From assembly GCF_963966145.1 (NCBI RefSeq), contig NC_091046.1, positions 9,734,001 to 9,798,000 of the forward strand: DNA of 64,000 bases. The letters run 5' to 3'. Made by a program: the position numbers and the translations under genes. Position 1 is the first letter of the stretch. Each line of letters opens with the position of its first letter. The notes beneath the pieces were generated by a model, which had not been told where the DNA came from, ran no database searches, and was given only the letters and a program-made list of their open reading frames with translations. Shown here one piece after another: positions 14,183-26,049 of this stretch. Origin of the DNA: Tenebrio molitor. Lineage: Eukaryota; Arthropoda; Insecta; Coleoptera; Tenebrionidae.

Positions 14183-15106
14183 TGTCTTTGAAATTTTCTA
14201 TAACTGTCAGGCTACGTTTAAGATGTCATAAAAGTCGAACCGTTTCGTTGGAACACAAAGCTCCAACCATTGTCGTAACCTGACCAACTTATTTAATTAA
14301 TAATACCTAATAAAATTAATATCATACGCAGAAATCGTGCCAAATTTTGCTCTATTCGTTCCATCGATTCCACTTCATTAATTAAACCTCAGAAAAATAT
14401 TGACAAAATCGTCTTTAATTTTTTCTCATAAAAATTGTTTGAGAAATAAATTTTTTTGACTGATATCAATGTGATGGATTTACAAATATTTATAGAAAAA
14501 GTCAGCATTCGTAGTTTTTTTAGAAAATAAAAGACAAAGACAAAACATATCCAGTTGCAGTGTTATAAATAACCGAATTAAAAAATTTTCTTAATTGTAC
14601 TGCCAACTTAAACAGTCCTTTTTGATCACCCGGTATATTAAAAAAGGGCAGTTTTTACAATAGTGAACGTTTCATTCATTATTTCTTCTTACTTCTCGTA
14701 GCCCCATCTTTTTATAAACAATTATTTTTAAGGATCGAGCGTTCAAAAAATATCAATATTTCTCAAAATATTTTGACAGATCTGAATGATCAATAATCCT
14801 TGAAATTACTCAAACGAAATTTGAAAGTATGTAGGTACCCTGAAATTTTAAAGGTTTAGTATGTACGAAGTGTATAGACAAGAGTCCTGTGGAATTCGAA
14901 TATAAAGTCCATTCAAAAATCAAAAAACCACCACCTGTTGCTTTAGGTTGGTAAAATTTAAAAAACCCTAGGTAATTATTTCTTCATACTATGTTGGTAA
15001 CAATAAATTATGACATTTACACATTTATTTGATTTAAATTTAAAACAAAATTCCATTGCTTTGAATTTTGTTCAAATTGCTTAGCACGTTTCATTTATTT
15101 ATTAAC

Positions 15107-16641
15107 ATGCCCAGAAAAACAAGAAATTTATTAACCGCAGGAATGAAAGCTTCTGTTGGGCGAGGTTACGAAGAAATTGAAAAATTATCGCCTGACCTTA
15201 GTTGTCGTCAGATTCATAAAATACTGATGCATATTTTTTCGGTAATTGGGGTGAATTTGTATTTTTAGAAACAATTCTAAATTTAATCTGTAACTAGGTA
15301 TCGCGAGGTACAGTAATCAGTATTTTGAAACCCTATTTGCGCGGCGAAGAACTAAGATCGTACAAAAGTAAAGGCGGGAGACATAAGCGACCATTATTTG
15401 AAGACCATTTTTTAAAAGAAGAATTAGGCCGTCAAATTCAACAATATAAAGAAAATGGAGAATATTTCACTCTCGACAAACTGTTTCAGTTTGCCAGGGT
15501 GGAATTAGAGTACAATTACGGCCGCACTACTTTGTATTCAATTTTAAAATCAATGGGCTTTAGATATAAATTGGAAAATAATAGAAAAATTCTCATGGAA
15601 CGATCATTTATAATAGCAAAGAAAATTAAATTCTTAAGAACGTATTTGCAATATTTAAAAAATTATCCAAATGTAAAATTTATTTACTTAGATGAAACAT
15701 GGATATATAGGTATGGTTCACAGCAAAAAACTTGGGTGAATGATGATTTGCCAAGTACTAATTATAAGATTCCAAAAACTGAAGGAAAGCGATTTACAAT
15801 CCTCCATTCTGGTTGTGCATATGGATTTATGGAAGGGTGCGCTCTCCTGTTAGATACCAAAAATAATGATCGTGATTATCACAACACAATGAATGGTAAC
15901 GTCTTTAAAGAATGGGTGTTAAATCAGTTAATTCCTGCATTGTTATCGCCGATGTTTTCTCAAGATAAAGTTGTGGTAATCATGGACAATGCACCCTACC
16001 ACTCTGTACAACTTGATAAACCCCCAACTCTATCTGCAAAGAAGGAGAACCTACAAAATTACTTAATCAGTAAAAATATTGCATTTGACAAAAAATTTAC
16101 AAAGAAACAATTATGGGAATTAATTGAACCAACTCTTGCTAACTCGCCTGTACAATATGAAATTGACACACTTCTTGGTCAACATGGCATAGATGTCCTA
16201 CGTTTGCCCCCTTATCATTGCCAATATAACCCCATCGAACATGCATGGGGTTATTGTAAATCTTATTACAATAAACATATTCACTTAAACACTGATGATA
16301 AGGACCGTGTTGCAAATTTGTGGGCAGAGACATTATTTAGTTACACTCCTGAAATGTAGCAAAACACCATTGCCCATTGTGAAGAGTTGATAAAAAGTGA
16401 TTGGATAAAAGAGATGGGCAACTCCAGTATTGATAATATTCCACCAGTGATTATAAACCTTGCCGATTCTGATGATGAAGAATCAGGTTTAGACATCTCA
16501 GACAGTGACCAAGACAATGATGAGCATGAAGATGAACCTGAGCCGGAATATCGCCCGAGTAGTGGAAGTAATAACAAGACATCCTGCATCGCGAGTGGGC
16601 TACTTCTACTTCTATATTTCTTGTTTTTAATTCATATCTAA
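15107..16641 (+). pseudogene. DDE transposase, two exons, amber-interrupted
   Basis: Predicted exon 1 runs 15107-15241 (starting MPRKTRN). A 56-bp GT-AG intron follows at 15242-15297, and exon 2 begins at 15298. The splice restores a continuous helix-turn-helix (SCRQIHKIL...VSRGTVISIL). Exon 2 carries the DDE core: YLDETW (Asp codon 15691), VIMDNAPYHS (Asp codon 15985) and LPPYHCQYNPIEHAWG (Glu codon 16237-16239). I count 83 residues between the second Asp and the Glu, far more than the usual 30-40. That places it with the long-spacer IS630-related group (DD82E/Sailor-like, from memory). TAG at 16357-16359 stands where relatives appear to have Trp. The same frame then runs on through an acidic tail (SDDEESGLDISDSDQDNDEH) to a stop at 16639-16641. 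Product if read: cut-and-paste transposase acting on the 29-bp ends. Confidence 0.88.
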
Positions 16642-16670
16642 AGTACAGTTCATTGTTTTCTTTTTTTATA

Positions 16671-18329
16671 CAGGTGTCCCAAAACTCGCGGATCAAACTT
16701 ACAGGGTGTTTTCCTTGGTGATAACTGAAAGCAATAGCGTTTAAAAAAAAGGACAGGGTATAATCGATTTTTTGTAATGAATAATTAAAGTTGACCAATC
16801 CGAAGGACGCTGTTAATTAGAATTTTACGTAAATTACCCAAAGGTTTGAATTGCCTAGCAACAGAATTCTAGTGAGAATGGTATGGAATTTCAAGTAAAT
16901 GTTTGGGCAACTGTGAAGATTTTGACAACGTTAAATTATAATTTGATTCGAAATTGTCAAACTTCGTATTGAAATCATGTATACAGCTGCTGAGTATGCC
17001 GAAATGCTCATAATTTATGGAGAGTGCCGGCGCAATGCACGTGAAGATGCAAGGGAATATGCAATACGTTTTCCACGACGTTTGCCACATCCAAATTATA
17101 ACGTATTTCTACGGTTGGTGTACCGTGCTCGAGACACTGGGTCCTTGGTACCTACCTGACAAAAAATTGGTGGTCCCCCGCGAGAAGTTAGAACGCCAGA
17201 GACTGAAGATGCTGTTCTTCAGTCCTTTGATGACGACGGTAGAAGAAGTATATTTGAAGAACTATATTTACCACGAACTTATCAATATTTTAGAAGAACT
17301 AAATGACCAAATCTATGAAACACTGGCTACTGTTATTCCTAATATGCTTAGACTGGCAAGGGAAAATTTAATAAAACGAGCTCGCCTATTCCTTCAGATG
17401 AAAGATGGTCATTTTGAACACTTGTTATAAATTATTCTTTTTATTTTGCATGTTTCTTATTTCATTTGTTACATCGTTTAGTTATAAAATTTGATCTTAA
17501 ATTTGTACTAATAATGATGCTACAATAAATAGGTTAGTTCAGTCCAGTTTTGTGTTCTTTCTTTCAGAACTGCCACTATGCTTGCTCTGTTGTTCAAAAC
17601 CTACGTGTAACTCCAGCTTTTTTTGCAATGTCAAGAATGTTCCTAAAAGTATTTTCTTTCATTTCGACGATGACGAGTCCCGCTCGTGTCGCTGCGCTAA
17701 TACGTTGCAGATTGCAGATTCAGAGTCAGGAGTCAGGATAAATTTCTTGTGATTCCGATTCACTTCACAGGCCCTGCATATTTCACTTTTTACTAAGATT
17801 TTTAAGGTAGTAATATTACTCACTTGACGCTACGTCGCCATTTTACCTTCCATCAACAAAGGTTCAATTCATCATATCCCTCCCGTCAATTTCTCATACC
17901 CCTCACGGTTACAATTGCTCTGGAAATTTTCACTCATAACATACCATATTTCATTCATTGCCGGAAGAAGAAACTTCTTGCGTTCCCGGATTTAGATTCT
18001 ATACATTTGTTCACCTGCCTTTGGCGAAATTATCCCATTTTTGGTTATTTCAAAAGTAGCTGTCACTTTTGACGTTTGTTTCGACAAGTTGACCAGATAA
18101 ATATTGAAAATAATTTTATTATTCGTCGAATTATACGTTGCTTGGCAATTGAGGGAAGGTACTCAATTTTCTCATAAAGGGAAAATTAGATCGAGCTCTA
18201 TTGGTCAATTTGATTAATTCATAACTAAAAAGCTGTTGCACCCTGAATATTTTTCTAAACGTTTTTTACCTTCATTACCATCAAGGAATATACAGTTTCA
18301 ATTTGATCCGCGAGTTCTGGGACAGCCTG
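16671..18329 (+). mobile_element. Nested Tc1/mariner-type transposon, core deleted
   Basis: TA flanks both ends. The inverted ends start CAGGTGTCCCAAAACTCGCG on the left and, read inward on the right, CAGGCTGTCCCAGAACTCGC. They share a GGATCAAA block and differ by one indel and a few substitutions. The element lies wholly inside the 14905-18601 transposon and so inserted later. It holds a transposase reduced to its two ends (16977-17430). Downstream of 17430, about 860 bp shows no coding signal I can support. Confidence 0.88.
16977..17430 (+). pseudogene. Transposase lacking its catalytic core
   Basis: The N-terminal part reads MYTAAEYAEMLIIYGECRRN and on to VFLRLVYRARDTGS, the helix-turn-helix domain type annotated as DUF4817. 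Another frame then reads EVRTPETEDAVLQSFDDDGR, the linker found after this domain in related transposases. In yet another frame the sequence ends ARENLIKRARLFLQMKDGHF plus EHLL and a stop, which resembles the C-terminus of the same family. The DDE catalytic region that should lie between is missing. A core deletion with frame changes means no active enzyme could be made. The surviving ends could still be moved in trans. Confidence 0.75.
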
Positions 18330-18669
18330 TATTATTAGGTACATATTTCACTATTCTTTAATCAGAACTCCTGTTTTCGTGCCTGCTAACTTTTTTATTA
18401 AGTATTCTCATCGTATACTGTACAACAACATAGAATTCACACGAACCCCCGATAAATTTGAGTAATTTGACACTTAATAAACACTTAACCTCAAAATTAC
18501 AATTCTCACCATCTCACCAAATTTTACACTAGACAGCGTTGCCGATAGTAATTATCGAGGAAATTGCGACGTTGGTGGTTTTTTGATTTTTGAATGGACT
18601 TTATGTATTTGATTTTTGCGGTTCTGTACCATATTGTGGTATACCAAATAGAAAAATAGAGGTTATGTA

Positions 18670-19622
18670 AGTCTAACCCTCCACCACCCGGCGGCACGGC
18701 AATTTTGCCGGAATACATACACTATTACGGATAATACTATCAAGTAATAGTGCAGTGCTTATCAACATAATTACCGGCGTCTTGTCTCCACATTTTGACT
18801 TTTTTGTGTTTTATGTTCTGTGTCAATGTTAAGGAATTTCCTCACGATATGACATGAGTATAATAATATACCTTTTTGAATTTCAACTACCAATATATTC
18901 TCTAAGTCCAAAATTTTTAAATTTTTAAAAAGAGATTGCGGTACTATTCCCGTTGCTGAAATTATAAGTGGTAAAATCGAAATTTTTTCTAAACACCAAA
19001 GATTTCTCATAGCAGCGGAGAGTTCTAAATATTTATTAATTTTTGTGTTATATGTCTGTGTTATATTGTGTGAATTTGGAACAGCTATATCTAAAAGATA
19101 TGCTTGCTTTTGTTGTTTATTTAAAATAATAATGTCTGGTCTGTTATGCTGAATATGAATGTCAGTTAAAACTGTACGATCAAAATATAATTTGTAATTG
19201 TCATTTTCCAAAAAACTTTCTGGTTTATAAATATAATGTGGTTGTGTATCCTTTAATAAGTTGAATTTAACTGCTAAATTCATGTGCATAATTTTAGCGA
19301 ATACATCATGACGTTTCTTATATTCGCTTTGAGCCAAAACGGTGCAAGAAGAAACGATGTGTTCAATGGTTTCCCCTTCAGTTCCGCAAATCCTACATTT
19401 ATCAATGATCGATTGCAAACCGCATATGTGTTTTTTATAATTTCTTGTATTTAGGTATAACACGATCTTGTATTGCAAATATAAAACCCTCAGTCTCAGG
19501 GTGAATATTTGATTTTTTAAGCCATGCATGAGAAGCCTGAATATTAATTTCTGGTTGTTCCAGTTCTTTAAAATATCTCCCATGTGAAGACTTCTGTTTT
19601 ATATTTGCTATAGTGTCAGGTA
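18670..19622 (-). pseudogene. Family B non-LTR retrotransposon, 5'-truncated 3' part
   Basis: Read on the minus strand this is the C-terminal half of a single-ORF non-LTR retrotransposon with a restriction-enzyme-like endonuclease (RLE). A Cys-His motif CRICGTEGETIEHIVSSC (C-x2-C-x8-H-x4-C) is followed by NRPDIIILNKQQKQAYLLDI, whose RPD and later LLD suit a PD-(D/E)xK nuclease. A frameshift near 19455 separates an N-terminal piece (MDLPDTIANIKQKSSHGRYF) from the rest. The 3' untranslated part includes a GC-rich tail (CCACCACCCGGCGGCACGG on the plus strand) shared with the plus-strand copy at 51997-53783. 5' truncation near 19620 is typical of target-primed reverse transcription. RLE elements of this kind relate to the R2/NeSL/CRE grade. 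The exact clade cannot be set here. Confidence 0.85.
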
Positions 19623-19628
19623 AGTCCA

Positions 19629-19860
19629 TTAATGACAACTCATTTTATTGAACAATTGGCGAAACGTATTCTCGCCAAACTGAGATACATTTTTTAAGAT
19701 TTTTTGTTCATTACCAGTCTCGTCCAGGAGGGGACATCTCATTGTATGTACGTTGTTTTCAATAAGCTGAGGACCCTGATATAGAGCACAAAAGCCATCG
19801 TCAAATTTATGTGGAGCTAGCTGACACACCCTGTTCCAAACTTGATCGGGTAGTTGCGCT
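19629..19860 (-). other. Exon-like ORF fragment, unidentified
   Basis: On the minus strand an acceptor-like TTATTCCTTAG is followed by an open frame containing PHKFDDGFCALYQGPQLIEN and CPLLDETGNEQKILKNV, ending at a TAA at 19629. The YxGPxLI pattern vaguely recalls integrase C-terminal domains, but this is not convincing. It abuts the truncated 5' end of the family B fragment. It could be a retroelement relic or a host terminal exon with an insertion just downstream. Confidence 0.25.
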
Positions 19861-19976
19861 AAGGAATAAATTTAACAGGGACAATTCAAATATCTACAGG
19901 AAACAAGATCACATGTTTCGCACTTCAGATTTTAGTACATACCTACAAACATTTCATATTTTACAAGTCTATTGAT

Positions 19977-20003
19977 TTATTTTATTTATTTATTTATTTA
20001 TTT
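19977..20003. repeat. (TTTA)n microsatellite at a retroelement junction
   Basis: A run of about six TTTA units immediately precedes the 5'-truncated family A fragment. It sits exactly at the junction where the truncated copy begins. Confidence 0.85.
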
Positions 20004-20008
20004 TTTAT

Positions 20009-20937
20009 TAAGAACAACTCCATTTTGGAAATTTTCTAATTATGTTAATTCAATTGATTCTTCTTTAAAGTCTTCTTTAGAGAGAATACTTAATTTACGT
20101 TTAACTGATTTACAATGGTGTCAGTCCACTTTACCGATTAGATTTGGTGGACTGGAAATTCGCCGCATTTCCGATATTTGCCTCCCTGCTTTCCTATCTT
20201 CAATTCATGGTGTTAAAAAGCTTGTTTCTCTGTTACTAAATTCAAAGGAGAATGAGCTTATTATTCACCATTATGATGAAGCTTCAGCAGTCTGGGATGT
20301 AGAAAATGAGAACGAAAGACCAACAATTTCACAGTTTCAGAAGAATTTGGATAATATCAATATCAAACGAATAATTGCCAATGACTTTATTTTTAATTCA
20401 CCTAGAGACTTGACTCGTTTTAAGGCTTTGCAATGCAAAGAATCAGGATCTTGGTTACATGCAATACCTTCTTCTAACATTGTTACTCTTTTAGATAACA
20501 CTTCCTTCCAAATTTTTACTGGTTTAAGATTGGGTTCTAATCCCTATACACCTCATATTTGCAAATGCAATGCGAAAGTTGACGAAATTGGTATCCAAGG
20601 TTTAAGTTGTTCCAAAAGCAGTGGTATATTTTCCAAACACACTGAAATTAATTCTATTATTAACCGGTCTTTGACTTCTATTCATGTTAACTCAACTTTA
20701 GAACCAAACGGACTGTCCTTAGGTCCTTGGTGCAAAGAAGCCGTCGATTTCATTAATGTCATCGGAAACCGACTTATTGCGGAATCAGGTGATTCAAAAT
20801 CAAAGAAATTCCTTTTCGAGAGGATTTCCCTTTCCATTCAACGTGGAAACGCTGCAAGCATTCGGGACAATTTTCCGCATTATTATCGGAAATTTTTGTA
20901 TTGTACAACAAAAATATTATGTACCTACTTCAGTTGA
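20009..20937 (+). pseudogene. Family A non-LTR retrotransposon, truncated copy 2
   Basis: About 310 codons stay open and are very similar to the C-terminal part of the family A copy at 48714-51937, starting at LLRTTPFWKFSNYVNSIDSS. The CCHC-like motif before the nuclease is partly altered: CKCNAKVDEIG is kept, but the HGLSC of copy 1 reads QGLSC here, losing the His. Compared with copy 1, the segment matching 51520-51744 is absent. That is 225 bp, or exactly 75 codons, and it covers the RPDG and VWDVT nuclease core. The frame is preserved across the gap (LEPNGLS then LGPWCKEA). With no reverse transcriptase and no nuclease core, this copy cannot be autonomous. Confidence 0.88.
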
Positions 20938-20939
20938 TT

Positions 20940-22841
20940 AATTATACTACTTTTTTCTCATTTATTTATTAAATCAAGTTTCAATTTTTTGGCCAGCAAG
21001 TAAAATTTCATTCTGAGAAAAACTTAAATCAATACTCCACCAAAGATTATTTATTAAATTTTTTTTTTTTGTCTTAAATTTTATTTGGACCTAATTCACC
21101 AATAAGTACGTTATTATTTCGTTACATAAAAACCTAGTGGTTCAGTTATGTTCTTAAATAAAAATAACACTTCCTTCCCAGGAAACATGAGATGACCTCA
21201 ACAGGCGAAACGTTACAGTACCTATAGTGTAATCAAAGTTTTAACTTTTTTTTAGCAAACTTCTAACGCTTCTTTGGATGACAGGGAATATACATACTAG
21301 GTACCACCTTGGAATATTTTTCCATGGCAAAACTTCTTAGGTTTAAATCAAATGTTCCGATGATCGTCATTTGTGTACTCAGTCAACAATTCCTTTTTCC
21401 TTGTTGTCTTTAGGTTATTCTTGTTTTTATAAATGTCATACTTTACCTGTAAAAAACGAATTTATATGTCACTTTACATACATTTCTTCTCCACCTCTAT
21501 AATATTCAAAAACAGTATCAACATCAGTATCAATCTGAAACCTGAAGCTTTATCCTGTGCTGTTGAAGAACAGCGCAATGAGTTGTCTTTAGGATCTCTG
21601 CACATACTCGTACAATGCATTCACGTTATTTTGGCATAATGAGAGGCCATGGAAATTTTGCTTTTAATTTGTTTGTAAAGCTGTCTTTTGTATTAGGTTA
21701 TGTTTTTCTAAGTTTGAGGTTATAAATAGCGTCAATGTCTAGTGCATTGTTGTCAGTTTTACTAGTTTGCAATAGAAGAATACTCAGACATCGCAGGAAA
21801 TTCACTAACATGTTATGTTCATTTTGATAGGTCCACATGTCAGGCACTTTAGTGAGGGAAATCCAGCAACGTGAACGGTGCTTATTTCATATTGAAATGT
21901 CGTACCTTCAGAGAAATTTTATCAAAACGTACTATAGAAAGAGTAAACTCAGTAGAAATTAATTTTAAAAAGGTTATACTCTGTGTATCACCAATTTGTT
22001 GAGTAGAATTGGGTTTGTGTAATTTAGATTACATTATTTTTCTTTCACACCAAAGTCACAAAAACACGCTTAAAACTTGTGATTGTAACACAACAAAGAG
22101 AATTCGCCTATCATATTATCAGAACTAAATTGCTAGATTATGCTCCAATCTATTTCTGTATCGCTTAATCATTAATGTAACTGTCATTAATCTACCGATA
22201 CTAAGAACGATCTAACTTTTTCATTACCGCCTAGGAAGATCATTTTCATTTTTAATTTAAGATAAAATAATTGTGAAACTAAATCTTTAAAAAAAAATTA
22301 TGTATTCAGTAAACTTAAAAGTTAAAGAAAAATATATGCATCATCGCCTTTTTTCCTACATATTAATGTTGCAACATGAGAAAGAGGTGTTGAAGTAAAT
22401 TGGAACTCTTGATGATAAGAATAGCTTCGTTTGCTTAACTTAAGACAGTGTCTTACATCGTTACCTTGTTCTTGCCAGAGTCACGAGAAAACGAATTTTA
22501 CTTTTTTATTATTTAAAAACATATCAGTAGCAGAGAAATGATTAATTGCATCGACTTTAATGTTTTTAACACAAGTAGAATTAACTTTGATATTTTTACG
22601 TAAATGTTACAGTATTGGTTGCATCCCCATTTTTTTTAAATTAATGTGTTCTTTACTGTTCCCCAATATTTTCCTAATTTTATTTAGTCTTTGTGGAAAT
22701 TATGAGAACAAGGTAAATCTTGTCAAATCACCATTTTCATAACGTAGGTAGCAGTTGCTAAATTTTAAAAGAAAGATAACATTTTTTAAAGTTTATAAAA
22801 GAGATAATATAATTTTAAATAAATAATTTTCCACAACTATC
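20940..22841. other. AT-rich intergenic DNA
   Basis: One dispersed repeat (21616-21881) is present. Nothing else is supported. Confidence 0.5.
21616..21881. repeat. Dispersed element M2, copy 1
   Basis: The same element lies in the same orientation at 40865-41146. Shared blocks include GGCCATGGAAATTTTGC, AGGTTATGTTTTTCTA, GGTTATAAATAGCGTCAATG and TTGATAGGTCCACATGTCAG. The ends are a short inverted repeat around CACGTT (ACGTGAAC at the right). There is no coding capacity, so it is MITE-like. Confidence 0.8.
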
Positions 22842-23004
22842 GAGCGATCAAATTAATTTGTAATCATGGATTTGAAACCGTATGTCTTTTGTGATTGATA
22901 TGTCCAGATCTAACCTGTGTTTCGCGCTGTGATTATTGGAGCGTGGAGTTCAAGTAACGACATACGATTTCGGATCACTCGATTACAAATTAATTCGATC
23001 GCTC
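22842..23004. mobile_element. MITE family M3, copy 1
   Basis: A 163-bp palindromic element with ends GAGCGATCAAATTAATTTGT and its near-complement ACAAATTAATTCGATCGCTC. A second member at 56723-56902 has the same ends and shared inner blocks (ACTTGAACTCCACGCTCCAA in that copy). No coding capacity. The target duplication is unclear. Confidence 0.85.
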
Positions 23005-25018
23005 TTTATAACATAACATGATGATAAGAAACGGTTCCCTTTTTTTCGTTCTTGTAACGACCACTCTAACAACTGCATGTTTATAATCTAACAAGCATTA
23101 AACACTTTCGAATATTTGTTTACTAAATACAAAAACGCGTTGGGAACAATTAGGTATAACAACCTAGAGCTGAATGAAAATTAATTAATTAATTTAATTT
23201 CTCATCATGAAATTTTTTTTTCGGTATAAAATTTTTGAAATTTACTGTAACCTGTCTATCCTCTTATCGTTTTATTACTTCTTTAAAATTTTCTCTACTA
23301 GAACGTTATTTTAAAAACATCAAAACATTAAGATTCTTTCTTTTTCTAACATTCTCGTTATCTAGTTCTTTTCGGGGTTCTTATATTTCAAACTTTTTTA
23401 ATTAAGAAAAGTGCATTATTGGATTATCCCGTCTACTTTTGGATTCCAGCTACCAGTAGGAATAATCACTCCAGATCTACTTTGCTCGTTCTGGGCTTGC
23501 AGAAAATCCGTCGTACCCGTGACAACATATCTGCGTAACGTTATTTGTTATTTTAACAATTTTTGGCACAGCCTTTTCATGATGACACGCTAGAACAATA
23601 AATACAGACCTGCTTTATTCTCAAGTTCTTCAGAAAATTCGCCTCTTGATGGCAACAGACAACTTTTATGTGCGTACGGTCTTCACACATGGGTAAAAAT
23701 AGGCCAGCTATAACAATTTTAACATGTAATAAAATTTTTATTTCGCAGTATCCTAACAATCATGTGTCGGGACCATAAAGACACAAAATTTTGTTCAAAA
23801 GGGGTCAAATAGGTTCTGAAATGTTGACAGAAAAGGCCATGTGTAGACACTCGGACATAAACAGCACAAACAGACAAGTGTAGACTGGCGCTATTAAAAC
23901 CACCCATGTTGTCATAGGGGTTGACCGGCTTATCTCACACTCGTTAAGTCGTTTGTTGGAGGAGTGGTAATATTGTGATTGACTGTTGGCGCCACAGTCC
24001 CTTGCTAAAACATTGAAATACAACACCCTTGAACGAAACTTATATCCACCGCTTATCGCTTTCTTGACGAGAAAATTCTGACAGATGCAAATAAAATTTT
24101 AGTGGCGACCATTGTTCACTTATAAAAGAACACTCTAACTGTTTTATTTTCTCACACTATTTAACAGTTTACTCTATAATACAAACAATCATTTTTACAC
24201 TCTTCTTCTTTTAACTCAACACATTTTTTTTTTTAACTTTCTGAGTTAAATTAATGTAGGTACATACCATGTACCTTAATTGCAGTTTTAGCAATTAATA
24301 AAGGGTTTTGTAGATCAAAATGAATTAAATTACTTTCAGAATTTTATAACTTTTATTTTTATAATTCTTACAGTAGATAGATCAAGAATTATTTACACTT
24401 TCTTCGCCTGAAAAAATTACATTTTAATCTGGTCTACATTTACAGCGAACTCTTAAAAACACATATTTTAACTCTAGGAAGATGTTTATGGTAGCTGAAG
24501 GGAAGTAATCCTTCGGTAGAAAAGTGATGAAACAATGATGGCTACTGTGAAACTAAGCAGAAATAGGATAAGTAAATTTAATATGCGTGTCTTCATTAAT
24601 AATTTTAATCTGTATTAAATTTTTATATCATTATTATTACAAGTCTTTGGTTATGGCAATACATAATAGGGTAACTTAATAAAATTTAGTATTTATTCGA
24701 TATTATTTTATTAAAAAAATGGAAAAATGAAAATAATGAACATAGTTGTGTTTACAATCGACCTACGAGTATAAATTTTAACAATTATTTTATATCATTT
24801 TTCTATTTTAATGTTAATTTATAGAGAAATAGGAAATATGTATGTAAATAGTTATTGCATTGTTAAACTATCAAGCAAAAATTTAGGTATATGTACCTAC
24901 CTACATATTGTAGTTTTATTCAAGGTATAGGAATTCTTTGAATTTCGTTAAAATGTTCTACAGTAATTTAAAGGATAGATTTTGTAACTTACCTTATCAT
25001 TATTACTTAGAAGTCATA
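23005..25018. other. AT-rich intergenic DNA
   Basis: Short open frames on both strands near 23.4-24.0 kb overlap each other and resemble no protein family I know. No repeat or regulatory site can be supported. Confidence 0.5.
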
Positions 25019-25423
25019 CCGGGACATTTTTTTAATACTGAACATAGCCCATACTTATTCCCTATGTTCAGTTTTAAAAAGCACAGGTCAATGCATGTAT
25101 GTAATTACGTAACCAAGGTAACGAAAATAAGTACTTGACAGTTTAATAAAATGGTCAAGTTGTTTGACGAAAAAAGTACACATAATGCACTTATTTCATG
25201 CTAATAAGATCATTAGAAATGTGCGTAACATTTCCAATACAACACATGATAGACCAATTTCATCAATTGGAACAAATTTTAACATTATTGCAAAATTTCG
25301 ACCATTTTTGTAGATCGTGTATAATTGGTTGCATAGCAACTCACAATTCATTGACCTGTGTTTTTTAAAATTGAACATAGGGAATTAGTATGGACTATGT
25401 TCAGTGTTAAAAAAATGTCCCGG
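25019..25423. mobile_element. MITE with CCGGGACATTTTT ends
   Basis: The element is 405 bp with TA at both sides. The ends are inverted over CCGGGACATTTTTTTAA, followed by further inverted blocks (TGAACATAG, CTATGTTCA, and CAGGTCAATG against CATTGACCTG). A solitary similar end lies near 39646-39660. The features fit a Tc1/mariner-derived MITE. Confidence 0.85.
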
Positions 25424-26049
25424 TATGGACAAAATGATGAGAGAAAAAATCTAATTGGCTCAATTTGCTATGGGAGCAAAAGTAGAAAAATATGAATTTA
25501 GCTTGTCATGAAAGTAAAAAATAAATTGGGAGACGTTTCAGAGAATTTATCCTTTACGGGAGGAAACAGCAAAAAACCATTTCCTGAAAAATGTCTTGAC
25601 TATGACTTGAATATTTCAGTTGACTAAAGAAACATTGTAGTAACAAGTACAGTTTGTCCTTCAAGCAGTAACATTTTGCCCTGAAATTATGCTCTAATTA
25701 ATGTATTCTAGTGCATTTTGTAGTGTTGGGTTACAAGCCTACAATTTAAAATCTCTCAATCTCTCGCTGGACGAAGTATAGCAACATTGTCACAGTGTGT
25801 TTTTTTCAAACCTAAGCAAAGTTGAACTGATGGTATTTCCTGTATAAAAAAAAGGCGATCTAAAATAGAGAACTGATGTTGCCGAATAAAAGATGGTTTC
25901 ATGGTTGGCTTCTGCAAGTCTTACGTTTGTGTATGAAATCAACAGTTCAATTAGTTCGGTACTTATTCCTATTGCACTGGTGAATTAAAAAAAAAACAAT
26001 TTGCTTTGTAGGTAAGTATAAACCGTGTAATGGCAAATAAAAGGAATTA

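Larger units (their letters stand above)
12549..14902. other. Intergenic DNA
   Basis: No gene is supported apart from the exon-like piece at 13209-13298. A solitary inverted-repeat-like end (TGATCACCCGGTATA) lies near 14627, with no partner found. Confidence 0.5.
14905..18601 (+). mobile_element. Complete IS630/Tc1/mariner-type transposon
   Basis: The ends are an exact 29-bp inverted repeat beginning AAGTCCATTCAAAAATCAAA, at 14905-14933 and 18573-18601. TA flanks both ends (14903-14904 and 18602-18603), the hallmark of this superfamily. A plus-strand transposase gene occupies 15107-16641. A second TA-flanked transposon (16671-18329) is nested in the 3' part. Without it the element would be about 2.04 kb. 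Identical outer ends suggest fairly recent activity, although the transposase now has an in-frame amber codon. Confidence 0.93.
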
